64,000 nt of DNA, taken from NCBI GenBank assembly GCA_937959265.1, contig CALGMA010000022.1:62001-126000 (forward strand). The letters are read 5' to 3'. This document shows, piece by piece, positions 16,831-25,585 of the stretch. The stretch's first letter is position 1. The number at the start of each line of letters is the position of its first letter. The notes below the pieces were generated by a model that saw nothing but the letters and a program-made list of their open reading frames with translations, made no database searches and was not told where the DNA came from. The position numbers were made by a program, and so were the translations under genes. This stretch comes from an uncultured Anaerolineae bacterium (lineage in GTDB: Bacteria; Chloroflexota; Anaerolineae; J036; Brachytrichaceae).

Positions 16831-17844
16831 TCATAGATTCGCCAGCGTTGCGACCATCACCGCCTTGATCGTGTGCATGCGATTTTCGGCCTGGTCGAAG
16901 ACGATAGAATGCTCGGACTCGAACACTTCCTCGGTTACTTCCATCCCGTCGTGACCGAAGCCGAATTTCTCGGCCACCTGGCGACCGATTTTCGTCTCGG
17001 CATTGTGGAAGGCCGGCAGGCAATGCATGAACCTGGCATGCGGGTTGCCGGTCATCTGCATGACGGCGGCGTTGACCTGATAGGGCTTGAGCAGCGCGAT
17101 GCGCTCAGCCCAGACGGCGTCCGGCTCACCCATCGAGACCCATACATCGGTGTGCACGAAGTCAACACCACACACGCCCTCGGCCACCTCTTCGGTCAGC
17201 GTCAGGCGCGCGCCGGTCTGCGCAGCGACGGCGCGGCAACGCTCGACCAGCCGTTCGTCCGGCCAGAGCGACTTTGGCGCGCAGATGCGCACATCCATGC
17301 CCATCAGGCAACCGCCGGCCATGAGCGAGTTACCCATGTTGTAACGCGCGTCGCCCAGGTAACAATACGCCACTTCGCCGAGCGGCTTACCGCTGTGCTC
17401 CATCATCGTGAGCATGTCGGCCAGCAGTTGCGTCGGGTGGAACTCGTTGGTCAAGCCGTTGTAGACCGGCACGCCGGCGTAGGCCGCCAGCGTCTCGACC
17501 ACCTCCTGGCCAAAGCCGCGATATTCGATGGCATCATACATGCGGCCCAGCACGCGCGCCGTGTCCTTGATGGATTCCTTGTGGCCGATCTGAGAGCCGG
17601 TCGGCCCAAGGTAGGTTGTATGCGCGCCCTGGTCATAGGCCGCTACCTCGAAGGCGCAGCGCGTGCGCGTGGAGTCCTTCTCGAAAATCAAGGCGATGTT
17701 CTTGCCGACCAGACGCCGCTGTTCGCGGCCGGCGCGCTTGGCCGCCTTCAGCTCAAGCCCGAGGTCGAGCAAATACCGCAGCTCTTCAGGGGTGAAATCC
17801 AGCTCCTTGAGGAATGATCGGTTGTGCAGGTTGACAGTCATCAT
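16831..17844 (-). CDS. argF: Ornithine carbamoyltransferase
   Basis: A 337-aa cytoplasmic enzyme that makes citrulline from ornithine and carbamoyl phosphate in arginine biosynthesis. Diagnostic motifs are 'STRTR' (carbamoyl phosphate, near residue 59), 'HPTQ' (near 137) and 'HCLPAFHN' (near 274), whose Cys binds ornithine. Length matches the family. It is alone here. argH lies about 27 kb away, so arginine genes are scattered. Confidence 0.96.
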   Translation of the reverse strand: MMTVNLHNRSFLKELDFTPEELRYLLDLGLELKAAKRAGREQRRLVGKNIALIFEKDSTRTRCAFEVAAYDQGAHTTYLGPTGSQIGHKESIKDTARVLGRMYDAIEYRGFGQEVVETLAAYAGVPVYNGLTNEFHPTQLLADMLTMMEHSGKPLGEVAYCYLGDARYNMGNSLMAGGCLMGMDVRICAPKSLWPDERLVERCRAVAAQTGARLTLTEEVAEGVCGVDFVHTDVWVSMGEPDAVWAERIALLKPYQVNAAVMQMTGNPHARFMHCLPAFHNAETKIGRQVAEKFGFGHDGMEVTEEVFESEHSIVFDQAENRMHTIKAVMVATLANL

Positions 17845-17940
17845 CGTTCTCCATCCAGGCGGCCATGATATGCGCTCTGCACGAGAGGGGAAAGCCGCCG
17901 CGCCAAGCTTGTTCTAACCTTCGGGTGTAGAGTTAGGCCC

Positions 17941-18864
17941 ATGGCGGACCAACTGGAACTGTTCGAAAGGCCGGAGGCCGAAGAAGTGTATATGATCGCC
18001 GGCTGGCGACAGTGGGCTGACGCCGGCAACGTGTCATCGGGCCTGCCGCAATATCTGGTCACGAAGCTCGGCGCGCGGAAGATCGGCAAGATCAAGCCGG
18101 ACGGTTTTTACCTCTTCCAGACGCCCGTCTCGCAGTTCCTCTTCCGACCTCACTTCAAGTTCGAGGAAGGCTATCGCAAGGAAGTGATCGTCCACCGCAA
18201 CGAAGTGTTCTACTGGGAAAACGGACGGCGCGGCCTGGTGATCTTCCTGGGCGATGAGCCGCACATGAACGTCGAGCGCTATGCCGAGGCGTTCTTCGAC
18301 TTGGCCAGAGCGCTCAATGTCCGGCGCATCGCTGCCACTGGCGGCGTATACGCCCTGGTGCCGTTCGACAGACACCGCACCTTCTCCGTCACCTACGCCA
18401 TGCCGCACATGAAAGAAGAGCTGGCCGAGTATGCTGTCAGCTTCTCGAACTACGAAGGCGGCGTGAGCATCGGCTCATACCTGGAGGACCACGCGGAGCG
18501 CGTGGGTCAGGAATACTTCGCCATGTACGCCTTCGTGCCGGCCTACGACTTCTCCCAGTTCACACACCGCGAGCAGATGCAGCCGATCGCCGTCGAGAAC
18601 GACTACCAGGCCTGGCACGACGCGATGATCCGGCTGAACCACATGTTCAAGCTGGGCGTGGATCTGACCGAGCTGGCAGAAAAGAGCGCAGAGGCCGCCG
18701 CGCAGATGCGCGAGGCAATCGAGAAGCTGGCTCGCCAACTCCCGCATGCGCCGATCAAAGAATGGCTGGCCAAGCTCGACGCTGACTTTGTCGAGATGCC
18801 CTTCACCAAGCTGGACGACGTGTGGGAGGATGCGTTGGGCGACATCTTCAAGGACAACGATTAA
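17941..18864 (+). CDS. PAC2-family protein
   Basis: A 307-aa protein with the PAC2 fold: 'MIAGWRQWADAGNVSSG' near residue 18, 'LGDEPHMNVERYAEAFFDLA' near 100 and 'ATGGVYALVPF' near 125. A helical C-terminal tail begins near residue 240. PAC2 proteins include eukaryotic and archaeal proteasome-assembly chaperones; the bacterial relatives are uncharacterised. It is divergent from argF. No 20S proteasome genes are seen in the window. Confidence 0.85.
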   Translation: MADQLELFERPEAEEVYMIAGWRQWADAGNVSSGLPQYLVTKLGARKIGKIKPDGFYLFQTPVSQFLFRPHFKFEEGYRKEVIVHRNEVFYWENGRRGLVIFLGDEPHMNVERYAEAFFDLARALNVRRIAATGGVYALVPFDRHRTFSVTYAMPHMKEELAEYAVSFSNYEGGVSIGSYLEDHAERVGQEYFAMYAFVPAYDFSQFTHREQMQPIAVENDYQAWHDAMIRLNHMFKLGVDLTELAEKSAEAAAQMREAIEKLARQLPHAPIKEWLAKLDADFVEMPFTKLDDVWEDALGDIFKDND

Positions 18865-18952
18865 ACCTCGCCCATCGCCGGGCCAACCATCGGCGACAGT
18901 TTCTTCGGTCGCGAATCGGGTTGGCGGTTCGCCATTCACAACAGGAGGACAA

Positions 18953-19438
18953 ATGCCTAACCCTAACTTCCGCGCCGACATGTTAACTGTGCAACCCGGC
19001 CAGTGCACCACACTGCGCTGGGACGTGGACGAGATTGCAGCCATCTACTTCTTCGACGGCTTCAATGAAACCGGCGTAGGCGGCCACGACTCGCGCCAGG
19101 TATGCCCACAGCAGACGACGACCTACCGGCTACGCATTGTCAACCGCGACGGCACACAGGAATACTACGATCTCACCGTCGGCGTAGGCACAGCCTACAT
19201 CAACTTCTGGGTAGATCACCCGACGCTCGCACCCGGTCAGTGCACGACATTGCGTTGGGATGTGCGCGAGGTGCAGGCCGTCTACCTGAACGTCGGTAAC
19301 GGCGATGAAGGGGTCGTCGGCCAGGGTGAGCGTCAGGTGTGCCCGGCCAACACTACCAACTACTACCTCACCGTAATTCACCGCGACGGCAGACGAGAGA
19401 CGCGCGCGCTGGCGGTCAGCGTTACCCCACACCCGTAG
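18953..19438 (+). CDS. Small protein of two tandem Ig-like repeats with paired cysteines
   Basis: The protein has 161 aa from ATG 18953, supported by an AGGAGG site 6 bases upstream. It is two copies of one beta-rich repeat of about 78 residues (about 5-80 and 83-158). Each has 'PGQCTTLRWDV' and 'RQVCP' followed by 'TTxY' and 'RDG'. Cysteines at 18/51 and 97/130 are spaced identically and probably form one disulfide per domain. There is no signal peptide or anchor, which is odd for a disulfide protein. It lies 88 bases after the PAC2 gene and may be cotranscribed. Function unknown. Confidence 0.78.
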   Translation: MPNPNFRADMLTVQPGQCTTLRWDVDEIAAIYFFDGFNETGVGGHDSRQVCPQQTTTYRLRIVNRDGTQEYYDLTVGVGTAYINFWVDHPTLAPGQCTTLRWDVREVQAVYLNVGNGDEGVVGQGERQVCPANTTNYYLTVIHRDGRRETRALAVSVTPHP

Positions 19439-19441
19439 TCG

Positions 19442-19942
19442 CTACGGCCTCGGCGCGGCTAGCGCCGCTTCGATAGCCTGCACCAGCTCCTCGGCGTCGG
19501 GGCTGGTGCGCGGCTTGAAGCGCGCCAGCACCTGGCCGTCTCGCCCGACCAGGAACTTCTCAAAGTTCCAGGAGATGTTCTCCGGCGGGATGGCCTGCGT
19601 GAGCTTCTCGTATAACGGCGCGCGATTCGGCCCGTTGACCTCAATCTTATTGAAGACGGGAAAGCTCACGTTATAGCGCATGCTGCAGAAGTCCAGTATT
19701 TCTTCGATCGTTCCCGGTTCCTGACCGCCGAACTGGTTACATGGGAAGGCCAGCACGGTGAAGCCGCGATCGCGGTATTTCTCGTATAACGCTTCCAGGC
19801 CGGCGTATTGGGGGGTATAGCCGCATTGGCTGGCTACGTTCACGATCAGCAACACGTCGCCGGCAAAATCGCGCAGCGACTTGACCGCGTTCTGCGATGT
19901 GACGACAGTTTCATCTAGGATGTTGGCTGCTTGGATGCTCAT
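19442..19942 (-). CDS. Glutathione peroxidase family thiol peroxidase
   Basis: A 166-aa cytoplasmic enzyme that reduces hydroperoxides. The active-site Cys is Cys40 in 'NVASQCGYTPQY' (Cys, not Sec), with Gln in 'FPCNQFGGQEPG' and Trp-Asn in 'SWNFEKFLV' completing the tetrad. Bacterial Cys-type members usually use thioredoxin. It is convergent with the tandem Ig gene, whose stop is 3 bases away. Confidence 0.94.
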   Translation of the reverse strand: MSIQAANILDETVVTSQNAVKSLRDFAGDVLLIVNVASQCGYTPQYAGLEALYEKYRDRGFTVLAFPCNQFGGQEPGTIEEILDFCSMRYNVSFPVFNKIEVNGPNRAPLYEKLTQAIPPENISWNFEKFLVGRDGQVLARFKPRTSPDAEELVQAIEAALAAPRP

Positions 19943-19977
19943 CGGGCGGAATTATCGCTCAATGCTGCGCAGTGGGA

Positions 19978-21414
19978 TCATCGCTCGCGCTTCATGCGTT
20001 CGATCTCCTCATGGCTGAGCGCCGGCGCCTCACGCCCTTCGACGCCCAACACCCGGCGCTGCGCTTCGCGCCAGCGCGCCAGCCGCTCGGCAACGATGTG
20101 TTCGTAACCCTGGTCGCTTGGCGTATAAAACGTCAAGCCGGCAATCTCACGTGGCAAATAGTTCTGCGGCGTCCAATGCCCCTCGAACTCATGCGGGTAG
20201 AGATAGCCCCGGCCATGCCCCAGACCGCGCGCATCGCGGTTGGCATCCTTCAGGTGATCGGGCACCTCGCCGGCGCCTTCGGCCTCGATCTGCGCGCGGG
20301 CGCGGAAGTAGTGCGTGGCCGTGTTGCTCTTTGGCGCGGTGGCCAAGTACAACGTCGCCTCAACCAGCGGATACATGCCCTCCGGCATGCCCACGTAGTC
20401 CAGCGATTGCGCCGCCGCAGCCGCCACAACCAGCCCCATCGGGTCCGCCAGGCCGACGTCCTCGCTGGCCAGGATCAGCAGCCGGCGCATGATGAAGCGC
20501 GGGTCTTCGCCGGCGTAGAGCATCTTGGCCAGCCAGTACAGCGCGGCGTCGGGGTCGCTGCCGCGCACGCTCTTGATGAACGCGCTGATGGTGTCGTAGT
20601 GCGCGTCGCCTTCCTTGTCGTAGAGCACGGCGCGCCGCTGGATGCTCTCCTGTGCTACCGCCAGGTCAATGTGAATCACGCCGTCGGCGTCGGGCGGCGT
20701 GGACTCAACGGCCAGCTCCAGCGCGTTCAGCGCATTGCGCGCGTCGCCGCCGGCTACGTGGGCGAGATGGCGCAGCGCGTCCTCGTCCACCTGCACCTGC
20801 GGCCGGCCGTCCGGCGTTCGGCGGTTGCCGTAGCCGCGCTCGGGGTCGCTCAGCGCCGTCCGCAGAATAGTGACGATCTGCGCCTCGGTCAGCGGGCGAA
20901 GCATAAACAGGCGCGACCGCGAGATCAACGCGCTATTCACCTCGAAGTAGGGATTCTCGGTCGTTGCGCCGATCAACACAATCGTGCCATCCTCGACGTG
21001 CGGGAGCAGCGCGTCCTGTTGGCTCTTGTTGAAGCGATGGATCTCGTCCACCAGCAGGATGGTGCGCTGGCGATGGAGCTTGCGGCGCTCCTTGGCGTCT
21101 TGCACCACGCGGCGAATGTCGGCCACCCCGGCTATGACCGCGTTCAACGTCTCGAAATGCGAGCGCGTGCGGTTGGCGATGATGCGCGCGAGCGTGGTCT
21201 TGCCGGTGCCGGGCGGCCCCCACAAGATGATCGAACTGAACAAACGGTCGGCCTCGATCGCGCGGCGCAGCAGCTTGCCCGGCCCGACGATGTCCTCCTG
21301 ACCGACGAACTCATCGAGCGCGCGCGGCCGCATGCGCGCCGCCAGCGGCGCTTCCACCTTGTCGAACTCGGCTTGAGCGTAGTCGAAGAGGTCGGGCGTC
21401 ACGTCAAGCATCAT
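19978..21414 (-). CDS. rarA: Replication-associated recombination protein A (AAA+ ATPase)
   Basis: The protein has 478 aa from ATG 21414 (ATG 21411 is possible; the upstream ATG at 21447 adds residues not typical of the family). Walker A is '[14 protein letters not shown]' near residue 62 and Walker B '[20 protein letters not shown]' near 110. The clamp-loader-like C-terminal tetramerisation region includes '[20 protein letters not shown]'. It acts at stalled replication forks, loading onto single-stranded DNA ends. It is divergent from the amidohydrolase gene with about 50 bases between them. Confidence 0.94.
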   Translation of the reverse strand: MMLDVTPDLFDYAQAEFDKVEAPLAARMRPRALDEFVGQEDIVGPGKLLRRAIEADRLFSSIILWGPPGTGKTTLARIIANRTRSHFETLNAVIAGVADIRRVVQDAKERRKLHRQRTILLVDEIHRFNKSQQDALLPHVEDGTIVLIGATTENPYFEVNSALISRSRLFMLRPLTEAQIVTILRTALSDPERGYGNRRTPDGRPQVQVDEDALRHLAHVAGGDARNALNALELAVESTPPDADGVIHIDLAVAQESIQRRAVLYDKEGDAHYDTISAFIKSVRGSDPDAALYWLAKMLYAGEDPRFIMRRLLILASEDVGLADPMGLVVAAAAAQSLDYVGMPEGMYPLVEATLYLATAPKSNTATHYFRARAQIEAEGAGEVPDHLKDANRDARGLGHGRGYLYPHEFEGHWTPQNYLPREIAGLTFYTPSDQGYEHIVAERLARWREAQRRVLGVEGREAPALSHEEIERMKRER

Positions 21415-21466
21415 AACAGCCCCGGTTGATTTTGCGCCGTCGGCCAATCGGCGCTATCTTCCCCGT

Positions 21467-22321
21467 ATGCCAAACTTCCCAATCGTTGACACCCATGTGC
21501 ATCTGTGGAACCCACGCCGCTTTCGCATGGACTGGCTCGCGGGGATTGACCTGCTCGCCCGAACTTACGAGCTGGAGGAATACGCCGAGCACACCCGAGG
21601 CATCGCAATCGAAGCGATGGTCTATCTCGAAGTGGACGTCGCGCCAAGCTACAAACTGCTCGAAGCGCAGTGGGTGAGCGCACTGGCCGAACGCGAGCCA
21701 CGGCTGCGCGGAATCGTGGCCAGCGCGCCGGTGGAAGACGGCGACTGCGTCCGCAGCTACCTCGACGCGCTGAAGGCGCTCGGCCCGCGCGTCAAGGGCG
21801 TGCGCCGGCTGTTGCAGGCCGAACGCGATGACGCCTTCGCGCTGCGCCCCGACTTCGTGCGCGGCGTGCGGGCGCTGGCCGATTACGGCTTCTCATTCGA
21901 CATCTGCATCGTGCACCGGCAGTTGCCATCGGCCATTGAGCTGGTGCAACGTTGCCCGAACGTCAGTTTCATCCTCGACCACATCGCCAAGCCGGACATC
22001 AAGGCCGGCCTGCGCGACCCCTGGCAGGCGCACATCCGCGCGCTGGCGGCGCTGCCCAATGTGGTGTGCAAGATCAGCGGGATGGCGACCGAAGCCGACC
22101 ATGCGCGCTGGACGAGCGACGACTTGCGGCCATACTTCGAGACGGTCTTCGACGCCTTTGGCGAAGACCGGGTGATGTTCGGCGGCGACTGGCCGGTGGT
22201 ATTGCTGGCATCGAGCTATGCGCGGTGGGTGCAGACGGTGGACGAGCTGACATCCAGCCTCAGCGACGCGGCCAAACGCAAGCTGTGGGCCGAAAATGCT
22301 AAGCGCATCTACCGACTGTAA
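21467..22321 (+). CDS. Amidohydrolase family protein (lactonase-like, L-fucono/rhamnonolactonase group)
   Basis: A 284-aa TIM-barrel metal hydrolase. The metal-binding 'DTHVHLW' is at residues 8-14, with '[13 protein letters not shown]' near 168, '[11 protein letters not shown]' near 200 and the final Asp in '[11 protein letters not shown]' near 239. This set is typical of COG3618 sugar-lactone hydrolases, which open aldonolactones. Other carboxylesterase or decarboxylase activities occur in the superfamily, so the substrate is uncertain. It ends at a strong hairpin shared with the convergent MBL gene. Confidence 0.85.
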   Translation: MPNFPIVDTHVHLWNPRRFRMDWLAGIDLLARTYELEEYAEHTRGIAIEAMVYLEVDVAPSYKLLEAQWVSALAEREPRLRGIVASAPVEDGDCVRSYLDALKALGPRVKGVRRLLQAERDDAFALRPDFVRGVRALADYGFSFDICIVHRQLPSAIELVQRCPNVSFILDHIAKPDIKAGLRDPWQAHIRALAALPNVVCKISGMATEADHARWTSDDLRPYFETVFDAFGEDRVMFGGDWPVVLLASSYARWVQTVDELTSSLSDAAKRKLWAENAKRIYRL

Positions 22322-22363
22322 GGCCTTGATTGGCCCAACTTGACCGGGCGCGTGAAGGCAGTG

Positions 22364-22390
22364 GTAGGCGAAGGCATGGCCTTCGCCTAC
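22364..22390. terminator. Bidirectional terminator-like hairpin between convergent genes
   Basis: A perfect 12-bp inverted repeat with a 3-base loop, GTAGGCGAAGGC-ATG-GCCTTCGCCTAC, lies between the convergent amidohydrolase (ends 22321) and MBL hydrolase (ends 22401) genes. It has no U-tract, but its position and strength fit a shared terminator or mRNA 3'-end stabiliser. Confidence 0.65.
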
Positions 22391-22400
22391 TGGGAGGATT

Positions 22401-23252
22401 TCACTTCACATACAGATATAGCTCGCCGGGCTGCAGGATGTGCATCTTCTGGCGCGGGGCGAACTGCCGAATGGCGTCGGGCAGATCGCCCGGATTGATG
22501 CAGTTGCGGATGAACAAGTCGTTGTGGCCGGGGATGAGCACATCCCAGCCCAGCTCGCGCGCCAGCCAGGCGGCCTCCAGCGGCAGCAGGTTGCCGATGA
22601 TGCCCAACGATTCGCGATAGGCGTCGCGCCCGTTCACCGGCACGATGGCCACATCGGCACGCGGCTGCGCCTTGAGCATCTCTACATAGCCGGGGTAGAT
22701 CACCGTATCGCCGCTGTGATAGAGCGTCACGCCGTTCCACTCGACCAGAAAGCCAAGCCAGCGATGCCCTTTGGCCGGGTCTTCCTGGAGCTGGTAATGG
22801 GCAGAAGGTAGCGCGGTCACGCGCGCGTCGCCGATGGAGAACGGCCGGCCGACGGCGGGCACAACGCGGCGATCGGGCGGGATGCCGGCGGCGTCGGCGA
22901 TGGCTTGCGACCATCCGGTGATGACGAAGGTCGCCTGCGGAGACGCCTGAGCGATCGGGCCGATCGTGTTGGCGTCGGTGTGATCCAGGTGCTCGTGCGA
23001 ACACAACACGGCGCGCGCATTGGTCACTTCATGCGGCGCAATCGGCGGCGGGAACTCGCGGTAGAAGATCTCATCAGGCGCCGCCTCCGCTTTCGACTTG
23101 CCGGCGAGGTAGGGGTCAATGTAGATCAAACCGTCGCCGCTGCCCTTGAGCGCAAAGCCCATCTGGCCCAGCGCCCAGATAGCCAATGCGCCTGGCGGCA
23201 CGCGCAACGCGTCCATCTGCGCGATCAGGTCTTTGCCGTAGTAGGTCGTCAT
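22401..23252 (-). CDS. MBL-fold metal-dependent hydrolase (UlaG-like)
   Basis: A 283-aa metallo-beta-lactamase-fold protein. The metal motif is 'CSHEHLDHTD' (HxEHxDH) near residue 80; further ligands are likely in 'HSGDTVIYPG' near 177 and 'IPGHND' near 253. This matches UlaG-type L-ascorbate-6-phosphate lactonase relatives, which open lactones or cleave phosphodiesters. It is next to a second lactonase-like gene on the opposite strand. The substrate is unknown. Confidence 0.87.
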   Translation of the reverse strand: MTTYYGKDLIAQMDALRVPPGALAIWALGQMGFALKGSGDGLIYIDPYLAGKSKAEAAPDEIFYREFPPPIAPHEVTNARAVLCSHEHLDHTDANTIGPIAQASPQATFVITGWSQAIADAAGIPPDRRVVPAVGRPFSIGDARVTALPSAHYQLQEDPAKGHRWLGFLVEWNGVTLYHSGDTVIYPGYVEMLKAQPRADVAIVPVNGRDAYRESLGIIGNLLPLEAAWLARELGWDVLIPGHNDLFIRNCINPGDLPDAIRQFAPRQKMHILQPGELYLYVK

Positions 23253-23312
23253 TGTCGTCCTCAGCCGATAGATGGCACAGGTTTCAGCGAGTCGGATTCA
23301 CCCGTGCAAAGG

Positions 23313-24128
23313 CTATGCGCTTGGCGGGCGATTCGGCGGCACCGGTTGTAGAATCTTGCGCCGCTCAGGGGTGAGCCGGTCGAGCAGCGCTTGCGAATAT
23401 TGATAGCCGTAGCGCGTCGCGCCCCAGCTCACGCCGTAGCGGTAGATCACCACGCGCCGCTCGCCTTCTGGGTTCGTTCGGCTGCTGCCGCCGTGCATCA
23501 GCCCGTCCACGAACAACAGCGCATCACCCTTCTTGAGATAGGCGGGGATGGCGCCAACGAGGTCGTCCATGCGGTCGCCGCGCGCATAGTCGCCGGCCAA
23601 CGGATGCGGGAAGTTGGACTTGTGGCTGCCGGGGACGACCATCGTCGGCCCATCGCCGGGGCCGATGTCGGTGAGCGCCACGAGGATGTTGCACTGGCCG
23701 CAGCGAAACACGCCGTGCTCATAGAGGTATCGCCCGCGCAGCGCGCCTCGGTAACCGCCGGAGTGCACCGGATGATGCCCGCCGCTCTTGCGTTTGGACG
23801 CGATGCACTCGTCAATGAACAAGCCCTGCACGTATGAGTCTTCCTCACCGCAGTAGTGGCGCATGTATTGAATCCAGCTCGGATGATCAATCAGCCGCTC
23901 GAATGGCTCGCCGGCTTCCACGCAGTTGTGCAGCTCAAAGCCGGTGTCGTCGGTATAGTCGCGGCGCTGGGCGTTGCCCCACCACTCGCCGCGCTTCAAC
24001 GGCGGGAAGGCGTCGAAGGCTTGGTTCAGCGCATCGAGCAGCTCTGGTTCGACGGCGTTCTCTAAGACGAGATAGCCGCGCAAGTCAAATAGATAGTCGT
24101 CAAGCGGGGTAGGCTGTCGGGGTTGCAT
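23313..24128 (-). CDS. Phytanoyl-CoA dioxygenase (PhyH) family protein
   Basis: A 271-aa Fe(II)/2-oxoglutarate-dependent oxygenase-like protein. The N-terminal 'DDYLFDLRGYLVLENAVEPE' is typical. The double-stranded beta-helix core shows 'GDGPTMVVPGSHKSNFPHP' near residue 160-180, 'GDALLFVDGLMHGGSSRT' near 205 (distal His) and the Arg in 'RRVVIYRYG'. Bacterial members hydroxylate small molecules. Its 5' end overlaps miaB by 29 bases, so the two are cotranscribed. Confidence 0.87.
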   Translation of the reverse strand: MQPRQPTPLDDYLFDLRGYLVLENAVEPELLDALNQAFDAFPPLKRGEWWGNAQRRDYTDDTGFELHNCVEAGEPFERLIDHPSWIQYMRHYCGEEDSYVQGLFIDECIASKRKSGGHHPVHSGGYRGALRGRYLYEHGVFRCGQCNILVALTDIGPGDGPTMVVPGSHKSNFPHPLAGDYARGDRMDDLVGAIPAYLKKGDALLFVDGLMHGGSSRTNPEGERRVVIYRYGVSWGATRYGYQYSQALLDRLTPERRKILQPVPPNRPPSA

Positions 24129-25569
24129 GTGCGGGATTGTACGATGTGTTGGAGTTTGCGCACACCGTCCCCTGCATGCTCCACGGCCCGGCCCACGCGA
24201 TGGTCACGTCGGCCAGTTTGCCGCGCCAGTCCTGCGATGCATCCTCGAAGAACACCAGCTTGTTCTGCAGCGTGCGCCCGCGCCACTTGCCCTTGTGCTG
24301 GTCTTCCACCAGCACCTCTACCTTCTGGCCGAGGTAGCGCTGGTTGATCTCGCCGCTGATGCGCTCGTGCTGCGCTTCCAAGAAGCGGAAACGGCGCTCC
24401 TTCTCCTCTTCCGGCACGTCATCGGCCAACTCGCGCGCGGCGAGCGTGTGCGGGCGAGGCGAGTACTTCGCCAAATGCACCACGTCGAGCCGCAGCGCTT
24501 CGAGTAATTCGTAAGTGCGCATGAACTGGGCCTCAGTCTCGCCGCAAAAACCGACGATGATGTCAGTGGCGATGGCGACGTTTGGCACCCTCGCGCGGAT
24601 GCGTTCGATCAGCCGGCGATAGTCGTCGCTGGTATAGCCACGTCGCATGCGCTTCAGCACGTCGTCGTCGCCCGCTTGCACCGGCACTTCGATGTGCGGC
24701 ATCACCTTGGGCAGTTCGCGCACGGCGTCGAGCAGCTCATCGGTCATCCAGTTCGGATGCGAGGTCAAGAATCGCACGCGCTGCAGGCCGGCGATGTCGT
24801 TGACGGCGCGCAGCAGGTCCACCAGCGGCGTGTGCAGCGGGATGTTCTGAGAGGGGATGCCCGAGGCCGCGCCGGGGTTGTAGCGCTTGATGGCGTAATC
24901 GTCGCCGAGCAGATCGTAGCCGTAGCGGTCTACGATTTGGCCGAGCAACGTCACCTCCTTCACCCCTTGCGCGACGAGCGATTCAACCTCCCGCACAATT
25001 TCGGCGACCGGCCGGCTGCGCTCTGCGCCGCGCCGGAACGGGATGATGCAGAAGGTGCAAGCGTGCGAGCAACCGTACACGACGGGCACGTTAGCCGTCA
25101 CGCGCTTGCCGACCTCGTGAGCCGGCAGCCGCAGCGCCAGGTCGAGCTGAGCCGCCGAAAGGTCGCCGTCCTGCAAGGCAAAGCGAGCCTGGGTCTCGGC
25201 CTCGACCAGGCGCTTGCCTTCGCGCTGCAGCAAGAAGTCCACCATCGGCCCCGGCTCGCTTGGCGCCATGAATACGTCTACCCAGGGAAAGGCCTTCTTC
25301 AACGGCGTGTTACCGCGCACCCCCACCATGCAGCCCATCACGCCGACCACCACGTTCGGGTTGTGCTGCTTGATCGGTTTGATCATGTGCAGGTAGCTCA
25401 GCGCCTTGTCCTCTGCGCCCTGGCGCACCACGCACGTGTTCAGCACCAGGACGTCCGCGGCGAAGCGGTCGTCGGTGGCGCGCAGGCCGAGCTTCTCCAA
25501 CTCGGACGCCAGCCGTTGCGAGTCGGCCTCGTTCATCTGGCAGCCGAAGGTGGCGACGTGATACTTCAT
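24100..25569 (-). CDS. miaB: tRNA-2-methylthio-N6-dimethylallyladenosine synthase
   Basis: A 489-aa radical SAM methylthiotransferase that modifies A37 of tRNAs reading UNN codons. The N-terminal UPF0004 domain supplies three cluster cysteines ('FGCQMNEAD', 'NTCVVRQGA', 'GCMVG'). The radical SAM site is 'GCSHACTFCIIPFRRG' near residue 168, and a TRAM RNA-binding domain ends the protein (from about 405). An insertion of about 45 residues follows the radical SAM motif. The C-terminal 20 residues overlap the PhyH gene in another frame. Confidence 0.93.
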   Translation of the reverse strand: MKYHVATFGCQMNEADSQRLASELEKLGLRATDDRFAADVLVLNTCVVRQGAEDKALSYLHMIKPIKQHNPNVVVGVMGCMVGVRGNTPLKKAFPWVDVFMAPSEPGPMVDFLLQREGKRLVEAETQARFALQDGDLSAAQLDLALRLPAHEVGKRVTANVPVVYGCSHACTFCIIPFRRGAERSRPVAEIVREVESLVAQGVKEVTLLGQIVDRYGYDLLGDDYAIKRYNPGAASGIPSQNIPLHTPLVDLLRAVNDIAGLQRVRFLTSHPNWMTDELLDAVRELPKVMPHIEVPVQAGDDDVLKRMRRGYTSDDYRRLIERIRARVPNVAIATDIIVGFCGETEAQFMRTYELLEALRLDVVHLAKYSPRPHTLAARELADDVPEEEKERRFRFLEAQHERISGEINQRYLGQKVEVLVEDQHKGKWRGRTLQNKLVFFEDASQDWRGKLADVTIAWAGPWSMQGTVCANSNTSYNPAHATPTAYPA

Positions 25570-25585
25570 GGAATTCGAATTGTAC

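Noticed and set aside
19972-21429. A 485-codon plus-strand frame opposite rarA.
   Set aside because: It mirrors rarA codon structure, has no recognisable domain and is typical antisense shadow in high-GC DNA.
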